Counted from the first letter of the stretch, positions 53,918 through 63,821 are shown. The stretch: 64,000 nucleotides of DNA from JBOFWL01 sp051653605 (GCA_051653605.1 JBOFWL010000022.1:1-64000), one strand, 5' to 3'. Notes: generated from the letters alone by a model not told the origin. Numbers and translations: made by a program.

Positions 53918-54346
53918 ATGAAAACAATTATAGTTACAGGTCATGGAAATTTTGCAACAGGTATTAAAAGTATGTTAAACCTTGTTCTTGGAGAAGTCCC
54001 TAATGTAGAATTTATTGACTTCAAAGATGGCATGGGTTCAGACGATCTCAGAAAAACATTTGAAGCTTGCTATGAAAAGCATAAGGCTTCAGGCGTGATA
54101 TTCTGCGCTGATATTGCAGGAGGAACTCCTTTTAATCAAGCAGCAATGATGCTTCATGATAAGGGAGAATTAGGGGTTATTGGCGGAGTGAATATTCCTG
54201 TTATTTTAGCAGCGATAGAGCTTCGTGAGGAAATAGAAGATTCTTTAGAACTCTGTATCCAAGCAAAGGACATGGGCTTAGCAAATGTATCAATCTTTGG
54301 AAAGACAGAAAAAAAGAAAGAAATTCTTTCAGATGATGGTATTTAA
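53918..54346 (+). CDS. PTS mannose-family EIIA
   Basis: 142 residues. IIVTGHGNFATGI holds the phosphorylated His9. FCADIAGGTPFNQAAMML is the second family block. It receives phosphate from HPr. A stand-alone IIA gene, as in the Aga system (AgaF). Confidence 0.92.
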   Translation: MKTIIVTGHGNFATGIKSMLNLVLGEVPNVEFIDFKDGMGSDDLRKTFEACYEKHKASGVIFCADIAGGTPFNQAAMMLHDKGELGVIGGVNIPVILAAIELREEIEDSLELCIQAKDMGLANVSIFGKTEKKKEILSDDGI

Positions 54347-54378
54347 TAGAGTTTTTGATTATTTCTTAGGAGGGAAAC

Positions 54379-55164
54379 ATGGAGTTTAGTGTTATCCAAG
54401 TTGTATTGGTTATGATTTGGACAGGGCTATGTGGGATCGACCTTTTTGATGGTTTGTTTCACTTTCACCGTCCATTAGTTAGTGGGCTTGTTTTAGGATG
54501 GATTCTTGGAGATATGAGAACCGGTCTTATTACAGGGGCAACTCTTGAACTGATTTTATTAGGAGCTGTTCCAGTTGGCGGAGCTCAACCTCCAAACGTA
54601 GTTATCGGAGGGGTTGCTGGTATTGTTCTTGCTATCTCATCTCGTCTTGAACCTGCAGCTGCAATTGGGGTTGCTATTCCTTTCGCCGTATTTATGCAAG
54701 CTTTAATTACTCTTTACTTTACAGCTTTTGTTCCTGTTATGCACTCTGTTGACTCTGCTATTGAAAAAGGCAAGGGTGAATCAGCTGTTGTAAACGCTAA
54801 CTTATTTGGGATGTTTACTCTGTTTGTGCTGTATGCGTTTGTTGCAGGTATTATTACCATTGGGGGAACCGCTGCAGGAAATGCCTTACAACAATTGCCA
54901 CCTTTCATTTCTAATGGCTTAGGTGTTGCAGGAGGGATGCTCACTGCGGTGGGGTTGGCAATTCTATTGAAAATCATGTTTGCTCCTAGATATGCTGTTT
55001 ACTTAGCTCTTGGATTTATATTGGTCACTTTCTTTCAAGCTCCAATCTTAGCTATTGCAGGGATCGCTGTTATCATAGCGATGATTGAATTCTACTTAAC
55101 AAACGAAATTTCTAATCTTGCTGGGAAAAATAGCAAAAAAGGGGAGGCATCCGATGGCATCTAA
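54379..55164 (+). CDS. PTS mannose-family EIIC
   Basis: 261 residues and seven or so membrane segments, with GLVLGWILGDMRTGLITGATLELILLG and VGGAQPPNVVIGG. It is one of the two integral membrane subunits of the sugar channel. AGGAGG precedes the ATG. The start of EIID overlaps its end. Confidence 0.93.
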   Translation: MEFSVIQVVLVMIWTGLCGIDLFDGLFHFHRPLVSGLVLGWILGDMRTGLITGATLELILLGAVPVGGAQPPNVVIGGVAGIVLAISSRLEPAAAIGVAIPFAVFMQALITLYFTAFVPVMHSVDSAIEKGKGESAVVNANLFGMFTLFVLYAFVAGIITIGGTAAGNALQQLPPFISNGLGVAGGMLTAVGLAILLKIMFAPRYAVYLALGFILVTFFQAPILAIAGIAVIIAMIEFYLTNEISNLAGKNSKKGEASDGI

Positions 55165-55963
55165 TAGACTTCTAACATCTTCAGACTTGAATAAAATGGC
55201 ATTCAACTCTTTATTTTTACAAGCTTCTTTCAACTATGAACGGATGCAAGCTTGTGGCTGGGCATGGAGTATTCTTCCTGGTCTTCAAAAGGTTTACAAG
55301 GGCAATCCTGAAAAAATGAAAGATGCTCTACGACGCCATATGGAATTCTTTAACGTGCATCCATTCTTGGTGACTCCTATTATGGGAATTGTTATTGCTA
55401 TGGAAGAAAAAAACGAGGATCCAGAATTAATTCGTGCAGTTAAGGTTGCTACAATGGGGCCGCTTGGTGGTATTGGGGATGCTATTTTCTGGTTTACCCT
55501 TCTTCCTATTGCAGCATCATTAGGAGCAGGCTTTGGTCTTGATGGAAATCCCTTAGGGCCAATAATCTTTTTAGTTTTATTCAATGTTGTTCACTTGTGG
55601 ATTCGTTTTGGGTTTATGCATTACTTCTACAATTTTGGCTTAGAAGCTTTTGAATCTTTAAAAAGTATTACTGCTCACTTCCAAAAAGCAGCCTCTATCA
55701 TTGGGGTAACTGTAGTGGGAGCTCTTATTGCTTCTTTTGTAAGATTATCTGTTGCATTGAAGTTTAATGTTGGTTCTGGAGAAAACTTAAAAGAAGTAAA
55801 TGTTCAAACTGATATTATCGATGCTGTTATGCCGAATCTTCTTCCTCTCTGTTTCACATTGGGGATCTACTATCTTATTGCCAAGAAAAACTGGACACCA
55901 ACTCGAGTAATTTTTGGAATTATTCTCTTTGGTGTTGCTATGTCTTTCTTAGGAATTTTATAA
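55154..55963 (+). CDS. PTS mannose-family EIID
   Basis: 269 residues from the ATG at 55154 (GGGGAGG upstream) rather than 55118. Family marks: FLQASFNYERMQACGWAWSI, FFNVHPFLVTPIMG, and MGPLGGIGDAIFW. It completes the membrane channel with EIIC. Last gene of the PTS operon. Confidence 0.94.
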   Translation: MASNRLLTSSDLNKMAFNSLFLQASFNYERMQACGWAWSILPGLQKVYKGNPEKMKDALRRHMEFFNVHPFLVTPIMGIVIAMEEKNEDPELIRAVKVATMGPLGGIGDAIFWFTLLPIAASLGAGFGLDGNPLGPIIFLVLFNVVHLWIRFGFMHYFYNFGLEAFESLKSITAHFQKAASIIGVTVVGALIASFVRLSVALKFNVGSGENLKEVNVQTDIIDAVMPNLLPLCFTLGIYYLIAKKNWTPTRVIFGIILFGVAMSFLGIL

Positions 55964-55982
55964 ACCATATCGAATAGAAAAC

Positions 55983-56010
55983 AAGGGGCTGATCACCAGA
56001 TCAGTCCCTT
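55983..56010 (+). terminator. PTS operon terminator
   Basis: AAGGGGCTGATC/GATCAGTCCCTT, 12 bp with one G-T, loop ACCA, then T-rich sequence. Confidence 0.75.
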
Positions 56011-56057
56011 TCTTTGATTTATATAGATTTTTTAATCATAAGAATTATCTATAAATG

Positions 56058-56089
56058 AAAAAAATCCCTCTTTTAGGAGGGATTTTTTT
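56058..56089. terminator. Bidirectional terminator of the second TRAP operon
   Basis: Perfect 13-bp stem ending in seven A and seven T residues; it lies 20 bp after the dctM stop. Confidence 0.85.
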
Positions 56090-56108
56090 ATAATGAGGTG
56101 TGAAAAAT

Positions 56109-57416
56109 TTATTTGATAAGATTAAACATCTTTGGTAAAAATAAAGATATTTCAGGAATATAAGTAACCATAAGTAATGCACCAATTATAGCAATAAAGA
56201 ATGGCCATAGAAATGGAACCATTTCTTGCATTTTAACTTTACCCACAGAACATGCAACAAATAATACACTACCTACAGGAGGCGTCATGTTTCCTATACC
56301 AAGATTGAAAATTAACATAATTCCAAAATGGATAGGATGCATACCTAAACTTGTTGCGATGGGAAGAAAAATAGGTGTAAAAATAAGCACGGCAGGGGTG
56401 AGATCCATAAATGTTCCAATAATTAGAAGACAGAAATTCATAATAAGAAGAATAATATATTTGTTAGAAGAAACTGCCAAAAGCGAGTTAGCAACAAATT
56501 GTGGAATTCCAGCATAAGCCATTACCCAAGCCATCATTCCTGATGTAGCAATGAGAAATAAAACCATAGCGGAGCCTTGTAAAGATTTACCAAAAACCTC
56601 TACCAACATGCTCCAATTTAATTCTCTATAGAATAAAGAAAGTAGTAAGGAATACGCAACAGCTATGGCGGCACCCTCTGTAGCTGTAAAAACTCCAAGA
56701 ATAATTCCACCAATAACAACAACAATGAGAGATAGGCTAGGGATTGCGTTCAGAATGATTTTAACCGCTTCGGTAAAGCTTGTTCCTGCATATACTGCAT
56801 ATTTCAATTTATAAGCATAAACAGATGCAACAATCATAATAGAGAGCCCCATAAGCATACCTGGAATATACCCAGCAACAAAAAGAGCTGCAATTGAAGT
56901 TCCTCCACTTACCAAAGAATATAAGATAAGGGGGCCACTGGGAGGTATTAAAATACCTGTAGGGGCAGAACACGTATTAACAGCTGCAGAAAATGCTCGA
57001 TTATAACCTTCTTTTTCTTGAAGAGGACCCATGATTCCGCCTATAGCGGCTGCTGCTGCAATTGAAGATCCTGAAATAGCTCCAAAAAGCATATTCCCAA
57101 TAATATTTGTTTGAGCAAGAGACCCAGGAAGGCGTCCACCCAATAATTTTGCAAAATTAACTAGGCGAATGGCTATCCCTCCTTTATTCATGATATTTCC
57201 AGACAGAATAAAGAAAGGTATTGCTAAAAATGTGAAGGAATCTAGTCCTCCAAATAGCTTCTGAGTAAGTGGGAAGAGTACAATATCTAAAGGGCCTAGG
57301 CATAGCGCCGTTATTATAGAACATAACCCTATACCAACAGAGATTGGAACACCTAGCGCAAGAAAAATAAAGAAAGATCCAAATAAAACTAATGTAGCTA
57401 ATGCTGTGGTATCCAT
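56109..57416 (-). CDS. dctM: TRAP transporter large permease (DctM), second system
   Basis: 435 residues, about twelve membrane helices. Marks include FLAIPFFILSGNIMNKGGI, PPSGPLILYSL, GTFMDLTPAVLIFTPIF and NLGIGNMTPPVGSVLF. It partners the DctQ and DctP encoded directly upstream. The operon also holds a GH31 glycosidase, so an oligosaccharide-derived or acidic sugar is a likely substrate. Confidence 0.93.
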   Translation of the reverse strand: MDTTALATLVLFGSFFIFLALGVPISVGIGLCSIITALCLGPLDIVLFPLTQKLFGGLDSFTFLAIPFFILSGNIMNKGGIAIRLVNFAKLLGGRLPGSLAQTNIIGNMLFGAISGSSIAAAAAIGGIMGPLQEKEGYNRAFSAAVNTCSAPTGILIPPSGPLILYSLVSGGTSIAALFVAGYIPGMLMGLSIMIVASVYAYKLKYAVYAGTSFTEAVKIILNAIPSLSLIVVVIGGIILGVFTATEGAAIAVAYSLLLSLFYRELNWSMLVEVFGKSLQGSAMVLFLIATSGMMAWVMAYAGIPQFVANSLLAVSSNKYIILLIMNFCLLIIGTFMDLTPAVLIFTPIFLPIATSLGMHPIHFGIMLIFNLGIGNMTPPVGSVLFVACSVGKVKMQEMVPFLWPFFIAIIGALLMVTYIPEISLFLPKMFNLIK

Positions 57417-57417
57417 A

Positions 57418-57918
57418 TTAAACCTCTTGATCTATTGTTGAAGTAGGAGTGAATAATTGAATAATTTGAAGCACTTTAACAAACAGAATCATCACTCCTG
57501 ATATAGGGATAATGGTGTAAACAGTCCCCATCGGAATTTGAAGAAGAGGAGTGAGTTGCTTCATAGTCCCCAAAGACATTTTAATTCCCCCATAAATCAT
57601 TACTAAGCCAACAAAAGAAATGACTAGTAGATCAATAATCAATTGTACCCAGATACGATTTTTTTCTTTAATACTATCTAGTAATAATGTTAAGGCTATA
57701 TGTTCGTTTGTGACAAAACATGCAACAGACCCTAACATTACAGCCCATATAAGAGAGAATCGTAAAATTTCTTCTACTAGCTGATTTGGCTTGCTGAGAA
57801 CATAACGGCTAAAAACTTGCCCAACAACCATAATAACCATGACAGCCATAATGATTTGTAATATTAAAAAGATAGTAGATGTTATGTTTTTTTGAATTTG
57901 AGCAATAAAGGCATTCAT
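57418..57918 (-). CDS. dctQ: TRAP transporter small permease (DctQ), second system
   Basis: 166 residues, four membrane helices, with FSRYVLSKPNQLVEEILRFSLIWAVMLG, the usual DctQ central pattern. It ends one base before dctM. Confidence 0.9.
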   Translation of the reverse strand: MNAFIAQIQKNITSTIFLILQIIMAVMVIMVVGQVFSRYVLSKPNQLVEEILRFSLIWAVMLGSVACFVTNEHIALTLLLDSIKEKNRIWVQLIIDLLVISFVGLVMIYGGIKMSLGTMKQLTPLLQIPMGTVYTIIPISGVMILFVKVLQIIQLFTPTSTIDQEV

Positions 57919-57980
57919 TGGGTTATATATCTCCTAAAACAAAATCTGACAGGGCAAAATGCCCTGTATAAAGTGATACT

Positions 57981-58964
57981 CTATCTAAGAGATAAAATTT
58001 CTTTTAAGATAGGGGCAATAACAGGATCTTGTTCAGCTTCTGTATACATGGGCTTTACGAGAGCTTCAAATTCATTTTTGTCAACTTCATTAATTTTAAC
58101 GCCCATTTCTTTTTGAGCAGTTTCTAATGATTGAGCAATTGCTTCAGCCCAAAGTTGATTATGATATTCAGTAGCTACAACTAAACTATCCTTAATTATT
58201 TTTTGATATTCAGGAGAAAGGGACAACCATGTTTTATGACTCATAACGACAAAATCCGTTAAGTGAACGTGAGCATCTAGAGAATAAAACTTAGCAACCT
58301 CACCATGCTTATCAAGAGTAAGGGCTTGAGCATTATTTTCTGCTCCATCGATTACCCCTTGTTGAAGAGCTGTATAAATTTCTCCATAAGGAATAGGTGT
58401 TGGAACACCACCAAGAAGCTCTACCATTCGGATGGAAGATTTACTATTGATAACACGAATTTTTTTACCTTTGAGATCTGCAGGTTTTGTGATAGGGCCT
58501 GATTTCATATAGAAAGATCGTTCACCAGCATCTTGATAAGTAAGAGCAATCATCCCACTATTAGTAAGGTTATTGTAAACAGTTTCGGTAACAGGAGCTG
58601 ACATTGTTTCGTAAAAATGTTTGGATGTCTTAAAGAGGTAAGGGAGGAGATATACACCAAATTCTTTATTAAAATTCTCAAGAGTGTTAGCACTAGTACG
58701 GGTAAAATCAATTGTACCTGCTTGAACTTGCTCTACAACAGATCGCTCATCTCCTAAAATACCATTAGGGAAAAATTCTATGGTGAGGTTTCCATCAGTT
58801 TGTTCTTTAACAAGTTCTCCAAATTTTAATAGAGCAACGTGGGAAGGATTTTCTTCTGTATGATTGTGGGCAAAGCGGAGTTTACGCACTTGAGAATTTG
58901 AACCACCACAGGCAGAAAATGCAAGGGATGTAAAGACTAATGCTGCAAATAATTTTTTGGTCAT
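57981..58964 (-). CDS. dctP: TRAP transporter substrate-binding lipoprotein (DctP), second system
   Basis: 327 residues. Signal MTKKLFAALVFTSLAFSAC with lipid Cys, then RKLRFAHNHTEENPSHVALLKF. The ligand Arg lies in LKGKKIRVINSK, and YGEIYTALQQGVIDGAENN is the family signature. It resembles sugar-acid-binding DctP proteins more than the sulfoquinovose-operon one does. AGGAGG precedes the ATG. Confidence 0.9.
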   Translation of the reverse strand: MTKKLFAALVFTSLAFSACGGSNSQVRKLRFAHNHTEENPSHVALLKFGELVKEQTDGNLTIEFFPNGILGDERSVVEQVQAGTIDFTRTSANTLENFNKEFGVYLLPYLFKTSKHFYETMSAPVTETVYNNLTNSGMIALTYQDAGERSFYMKSGPITKPADLKGKKIRVINSKSSIRMVELLGGVPTPIPYGEIYTALQQGVIDGAENNAQALTLDKHGEVAKFYSLDAHVHLTDFVVMSHKTWLSLSPEYQKIIKDSLVVATEYHNQLWAEAIAQSLETAQKEMGVKINEVDKNEFEALVKPMYTEAEQDPVIAPILKEILSLR

Positions 58965-59089
58965 AATATGACCTCCTAGTCATAAATTTTTATCGATATT
59001 TTATTGATATTAAGAAATTATGATTTCTAATCTATTACTAAATAGTAGCAAGATGGAAGAAATATATTTAAGAATATGTTTCTAGTTTT

Positions 59090-61600
59090 CTATAATTGGT
59101 TTTCGGTTATGGCCATTCCAATTAGATCAAACGGTTCAAAACTAACTACAACTTTATAATCATTTGTAGGTTTTGGGTACTTAACCCTTGCCGATTTAAG
59201 ATCTGCATCGTACCGCCACCCCATTTCTGATTTTTCCCATAAAACTTCATCTAATATTTGAGGTAATTCATTCTCATCTAAAAATACTTTAAATGGGCCT
59301 TTATCGACATTTATCACATCAAGATAGATAGTTTTAACAGATGATTTATAAGATCCCTCGTAATTTATATCCAAGGTAATACGGGTGCCTGCAGTAACAT
59401 TAACATGTGTTTTTAAGAATTTACCTTTGAGGTAATCATTACTGATACCATCATCTTCATAGAGAGTATAGCTAGCAGACTTGGACGCAGCAACTACAAT
59501 ATCCCAATAAGTTTCTTTATCGTTTCGGATAGAAAAAACTTCACTGTTACGAGCAACAAAGGCATTTTCTCGGATAAAAACAGGGATAGAAGCCATATCT
59601 ACAGACTGGATAATGGTTTGTCCACCCTCATATCTTTGACGTGTATAGTAGTCATACCAATAACTACCACTAGGGAGATAAATAGAAATTTCTTTGACGC
59701 CAGAGTGAACAACTGGAGCAACCAAAAGAGATGTCCCTAACATAAATTGATAACGTTGCCGCAATGCTTTTTCATCATTTGGAAACTCATAGCAAAGAGG
59801 ACGTATAATAGGGGTTCCTAAGTCGTGGGCTTCTCGCATTAATGAATAGAAGTAGGGTAAGAGCGAATACCGTAGGCGAATGGCTTCTCTGATAAGAGGA
59901 GTAGATTTTTTATACATCCAAGGTTCGGTTACGGTGTTATCATTATTACAAGAGTGGATAGAGAAGCGAGGGAAAAATATACCTGTTTGTACCCAACGAA
60001 CTAAAAGTTCTTCTTCAGGGTGAGGCCCTTGGAAGCCTCCAATATCACAACCACTATGAGCTACTCCAGAAAGCCCCATATTAAGAACTGTGGCAATGTT
60101 ATTTTGAAGAGTATCCCATCTAGTGGGATTATCTCCAGCCCAAGTAGAGGCATAACGTTGAATACCAGCAGATCCAGATCGACAAACGACAAACGGACGA
60201 TCATTAGGACACTCTTTTTCAAGAGCTTCATGTGAAACTTTATTCATTAGCAATACTTGAACGTTCTTCCATTGAGCAGCTATGCCGCCTTTCCCGTCTA
60301 CATTACACCATGCTAATTTATCATTAATTTCAAACTCACAGTTATCATTCCAAATAGAGGAAACCCCATTTTTAATGAGGGAGTCTGTCATTAAATTTTT
60401 CCAAACTTCTCTACCTTCGGGGGATGTAAAGTCGACAAAAGATCCGTCTCCTCCCCACCATTTATCTACATAAGGTGCAGACTTTTCCGGATTGAGAATA
60501 AATCCTTTAACTTTATCCCAATCTTTATAATTAGGGTGAGTTAATAATATTCCAGGTTTGATATTGGGCGAGCACATGACACCACGTTTGTTCATTTCAG
60601 AAAAGAATTTTTTAGGATTGGGAAAACGCATATTATTCCAAGTGAAAAAATAGCGTTTGCCATCAGAGCCAACTGTATAACCACTAGAAAGCTGGAAGCC
60701 ATCTATGGGAATATTTTCGCTGAAATTTTTATCAATAAAATCAACAATTTCAGTATCACAGCGTCTGGGCAATTCTACATAGTACATCGTAGAACCAAGA
60801 TAGCCCAAGCTATACTTGGGAGGCATAGTTGTTTTTCCAGTAAGATCAGTATAACGTTGGACGACGGCATCCATTGTAGGGCCGTTGATAAAGAACCAGT
60901 CAATCTCACCGCTTTCTGCTGTAAAGTAAGTGTAACGAGGCCAATAACCGCTGACTTCGGCACCAACATCAAATTCACAGTCATAGGTATTGTGGTAGAA
61001 CATGCCCACAGAAATACCATTTTCAGAATTATGCTTTATATACATGGGGATATGCTTATACATTGGTCCTCCCGTATTGGGATTATGACCAATTGCATCT
61101 TTAGGTGATAGGCGTAAACGTTGATAATTTTTTTCAAGACTACCATTATGTTCACCAAAGCCGTAGTATATGTGTTTTTCTTCGGTAAAAGAACTGTAAT
61201 GATAGACACGTCCAATATAATCTTGTACGAAAGCTCTACTTGGAATATCAGCATGAAGTAAGTTTCCTTTGGTGTCGTAGACCTCAAAGGCTAGGGGATC
61301 CTTAGCAAGTACAACTTTAAGCGAGGATGTTTGAAAAATCAAATTACTATCGCTTTCTTCATGAGAAGGAAAGAGAGGAGCATTTTTTTTACGCTCTGCC
61401 CCGATATATTCGTCACAATGATCATCCCAAGCTGTTTGTGTAAGTATGTAAGATGCTTCAGACCAGTCGTTATTGAAATTAGTGCGTACGCGAAACACGT
61501 CGTCCGTTAAGAAAATGAGCTTTAGTGAGGGTCCATTGGTATGAATAAGATACCCTTCTTTGATTTTTTCCCAGCTTTTAACACGTAGGGCCGTATTCAT
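59090..61600 (-). CDS. GH31 alpha-glycosidase
   Basis: 836 residues without a signal peptide. N-terminal beta-sandwich domain, catalytic barrel from about 260, then C-terminal beta domains (the last about 130 residues resemble DUF5110). The likely nucleophile is D419 in SIWNDNCEFE, in the position of the family D-M-N-E, and the acid/base is D490 in STWAGDN. The family includes alpha-glucosidases, alpha-xylosidases, alpha-galactosidases and alpha-N-acetylgalactosaminidases. I cannot choose among them; the YihQ sulfonate residues are absent, so it is not a second sulfoquinovosidase. Cotranscription with TRAP genes implies that its substrate or product enters by that transporter. Confidence 0.88.
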   Translation of the reverse strand: MNTALRVKSWEKIKEGYLIHTNGPSLKLIFLTDDVFRVRTNFNNDWSEASYILTQTAWDDHCDEYIGAERKKNAPLFPSHEESDSNLIFQTSSLKVVLAKDPLAFEVYDTKGNLLHADIPSRAFVQDYIGRVYHYSSFTEEKHIYYGFGEHNGSLEKNYQRLRLSPKDAIGHNPNTGGPMYKHIPMYIKHNSENGISVGMFYHNTYDCEFDVGAEVSGYWPRYTYFTAESGEIDWFFINGPTMDAVVQRYTDLTGKTTMPPKYSLGYLGSTMYYVELPRRCDTEIVDFIDKNFSENIPIDGFQLSSGYTVGSDGKRYFFTWNNMRFPNPKKFFSEMNKRGVMCSPNIKPGILLTHPNYKDWDKVKGFILNPEKSAPYVDKWWGGDGSFVDFTSPEGREVWKNLMTDSLIKNGVSSIWNDNCEFEINDKLAWCNVDGKGGIAAQWKNVQVLLMNKVSHEALEKECPNDRPFVVCRSGSAGIQRYASTWAGDNPTRWDTLQNNIATVLNMGLSGVAHSGCDIGGFQGPHPEEELLVRWVQTGIFFPRFSIHSCNNDNTVTEPWMYKKSTPLIREAIRLRYSLLPYFYSLMREAHDLGTPIIRPLCYEFPNDEKALRQRYQFMLGTSLLVAPVVHSGVKEISIYLPSGSYWYDYYTRQRYEGGQTIIQSVDMASIPVFIRENAFVARNSEVFSIRNDKETYWDIVVAASKSASYTLYEDDGISNDYLKGKFLKTHVNVTAGTRITLDINYEGSYKSSVKTIYLDVINVDKGPFKVFLDENELPQILDEVLWEKSEMGWRYDADLKSARVKYPKPTNDYKVVVSFEPFDLIGMAITENQL

Positions 61601-61663
61601 TACAATTCCTCCTCACCCTATGAATAATAAAAATGTGGTATATTGATTAATCCAACAGTGATA

Positions 61664-61692
61664 ATCATAACATATTTTTATTATTCTAGCAA
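61664..61692 (-). promoter_or_regulatory. Promoter of the GH31-TRAP genes
   Basis: Minus-strand -35 TTGCTA (61687-61692), 17 bp, -10 TATGAT (61664-61669). Confidence 0.55.
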
Positions 61693-61778
61693 TAGAAAAA
61701 TATTTTTTTTTCTATATTTTTAGTATAAAATGAATTGGAATTAAAAATCATCCGGCATCAATTACTTAGTTTCTAGAA

Positions 61779-61808
61779 AACACCACTATTATATTGAATA
61801 GTGGTGTT
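61779..61808 (-). terminator. Terminator after the cupin gene
   Basis: Perfect 12-bp stem AACACCACTATT/AATAGTGGTGTT, loop ATATTG, followed by a short T run on the minus strand. It separates the binding-protein/cupin pair from the GH31-TRAP genes. Confidence 0.65.
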
Positions 61809-61883
61809 GAAATTTAAGGTTAAGCATCTAATGAAAAATTAGTGCCAACGTAGGATTTGTTGGAGGAGTATAGGGGCTTTTTG

Positions 61884-62219
61884 TTATCGATTCTTTACAA
61901 GAAGCCAAACAACAGTAAAAGGTTCATCTCCATCATTATAACTTGAATGAACCTCTCCAGCGCGGATAAAACTAGCAGCGCCTTCGCCCATTATAATTTC
62001 TTTTCCATCTTTGGTTTTGCACTTTGCTTTTCCTGATATTACGTAAGCATATTCATCTGCATCATGGGCAGCAAACGGAACCACCGTATGAGGTGGAAAT
62101 GTTGCGTGCCCCATTAAAACGTGAGGCCCATCCATAGAAATATTTTCAAAAAAATTCCTCATAATAACACCATCTTCGCGAGCAATAGGAGGGGTATTGG
62201 TATTATCTCTAATTTCCAT
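61884..62219 (-). CDS. Single-domain cupin protein
   Basis: 111 residues. Cupin motif 1 is seen as HTVVPFAAHDADEYAYVISG and motif 2 as GEGAASFIRAGEVHSSYN, which keeps a His. Small cupins of this kind act as sugar isomerases, or bind ligands. The gene follows the ABC binding protein by 57 bp and probably shares its transcript. No specific reaction can be assigned. Confidence 0.8.
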   Translation of the reverse strand: MEIRDNTNTPPIAREDGVIMRNFFENISMDGPHVLMGHATFPPHTVVPFAAHDADEYAYVISGKAKCKTKDGKEIIMGEGAASFIRAGEVHSSYNDGDEPFTVVWLLVKNR

Positions 62220-62276
62220 ATATTTATCCTTATTAACAATTTAAAAGTTTTTTCATTGATGATAGATGTATCTAAT

Positions 62277-63779
62277 TTATTCTTTGTAGGTATCTTTAAA
62301 GGAATGAAGAGCGGACGTATTAAAACCAAAATTCTTTACGTTTTTACGTACTCCAGCCATTTCGTAAGGATAGAAAATAGGAATCATAACATAATCTTCA
62401 CGAATGATTTCTTGAATACGTTGATACTGTTTTTTTCTTGCTTCGGATTTAAGCTCGCTACGTGCTTGATCTAGCAGCTTATCTACCTCAGGATTAGAGT
62501 AGAACATACGGTTTCCAGAGACACCTTGTGCAGATGAGTGTAAAAGATTATACAGACCATAGTTTCCATCAAGAGTTACAGTAGTCCAATAAAGAATATA
62601 TAAATCTTGTTCCCCTTGAGAAATAGCTTTGATATACCTTCCTAATTCGTACACCTCAATAGATGCATCCATACCTATTTCTTTTAGGTTACCTTGAATA
62701 ACTTCTGCAATTTTTTGTTGAACTCCAGGCAAGGTCCAAAGGGAGACTTTCATCCCCTCAGTGATCCCTTCATCTTTTAGGATCTGTTTAGCTTGCTCAA
62801 TATTTTGCTTGATAGGGGGAATCGTAATCGCCCCAAAAATAGATTCTTCTAACAATGAACCAGCTGGTTTTGCTGTCTCAAAAAGAACAGAGTGAATCAG
62901 CCCTGGGGTATCTAAGGATAGGGCAACAGCTTCTCGAACACGAGGATTTTTCCATGCAGGATTTTTACCTTTACCAATATTAAAGGCTAAGAATTGAACA
63001 CGTGGTGCAGCTCCTTCAAGCAAGGTTAATGCTGAATTTCCAACAACTCGATCTCTATCTACAGGATCAATTGCTAGTGCAACATCAATATCGCCAGTTT
63101 CGAGTGCAATTATTCGCGCGGAAGCTTCGGGGACAATAAGTAATTCTACTGTTTTTATTTGAGGGATATCTCCCCAATATTGATCATTGGCAGTAAGAAC
63201 AATGTTTTGCCCACGGTTCCATTCCTTAAATGAGAAAGGCCCCGTGCCTACAGGAAGTTGCACTACGTTATCCCCTGCATCCTCAATAGCTTTTTGGTTA
63301 ACCATAGACATAGCACCATGGGCTAAATGAGCCTCTGTAGCTGCAAAAGGGTATTTTAAAATGATATTTACAGTATAGTCATCAATAATTTCAACGCCTT
63401 TAAAAGGGGCAACAATTTGCACAATATCTGGGGATACAAGGGCTCTTTCAAAAGAATAACGAACGTCTTCAGCAGTGAAAGGTTCTCCGTTCTGAAAAAC
63501 AACACCTTCTCGTAATTTCATTCTTAGAGTTGTTGGATTAACATAGCTCCACTCTACAGCAAGACTTGGAATAAACTGGTTAGAGGAGTCTCTTTCGATA
63601 AGACGATCAAAAATATTTGCTCGAATAAGAAGGGAGTAAGGATCATTTGATCTATGGGCATCAAGAGAGACAGCATCAGCATCAAGAGCAATAGTAAGGG
63701 TGTCTACTGCCCCTTTCTGGGTTGTAGCACAAGCACCAATTGCTACAAAAGAAAGCAATAGAGATATATTTTTAAACAT
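62277..63779 (-). CDS. Peptide/oligosaccharide-type ABC substrate-binding lipoprotein (SBP family 5)
   Basis: 500 residues. Signal MFKNISLLLSFVAIGAC with lipid Cys. LTIALDADAVSLDAHRSNDPYS, FIPSLAVEWSYVNPTTLRMKLREGVVFQNGEPFTAEDV (the SBP family 5 signature) and VGTGPFSFKEWNRGQNIVL are clear. It binds peptides, nickel or oligosaccharides for an Opp/Dpp-type ABC importer. The permease and ATPase genes are not downstream; they may lie upstream beyond the window edge, where the 63942-63998 fragment could be one of them. Confidence 0.9.
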   Translation of the reverse strand: MFKNISLLLSFVAIGACATTQKGAVDTLTIALDADAVSLDAHRSNDPYSLLIRANIFDRLIERDSSNQFIPSLAVEWSYVNPTTLRMKLREGVVFQNGEPFTAEDVRYSFERALVSPDIVQIVAPFKGVEIIDDYTVNIILKYPFAATEAHLAHGAMSMVNQKAIEDAGDNVVQLPVGTGPFSFKEWNRGQNIVLTANDQYWGDIPQIKTVELLIVPEASARIIALETGDIDVALAIDPVDRDRVVGNSALTLLEGAAPRVQFLAFNIGKGKNPAWKNPRVREAVALSLDTPGLIHSVLFETAKPAGSLLEESIFGAITIPPIKQNIEQAKQILKDEGITEGMKVSLWTLPGVQQKIAEVIQGNLKEIGMDASIEVYELGRYIKAISQGEQDLYILYWTTVTLDGNYGLYNLLHSSAQGVSGNRMFYSNPEVDKLLDQARSELKSEARKKQYQRIQEIIREDYVMIPIFYPYEMAGVRKNVKNFGFNTSALHSFKDTYKE

Positions 63780-63821
63780 ATTTGAACCTCAATGATTATA
63801 ATTCGGGTAGTTCGCTATCCT

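Noticed and set aside
59090..61600. Second sulfoquinovosidase
   Set aside because: The GH31 enzyme lacks the Arg/Trp/Tyr sulfonate-pocket motifs seen in the 9538-11529 protein, and its nucleophile context differs.
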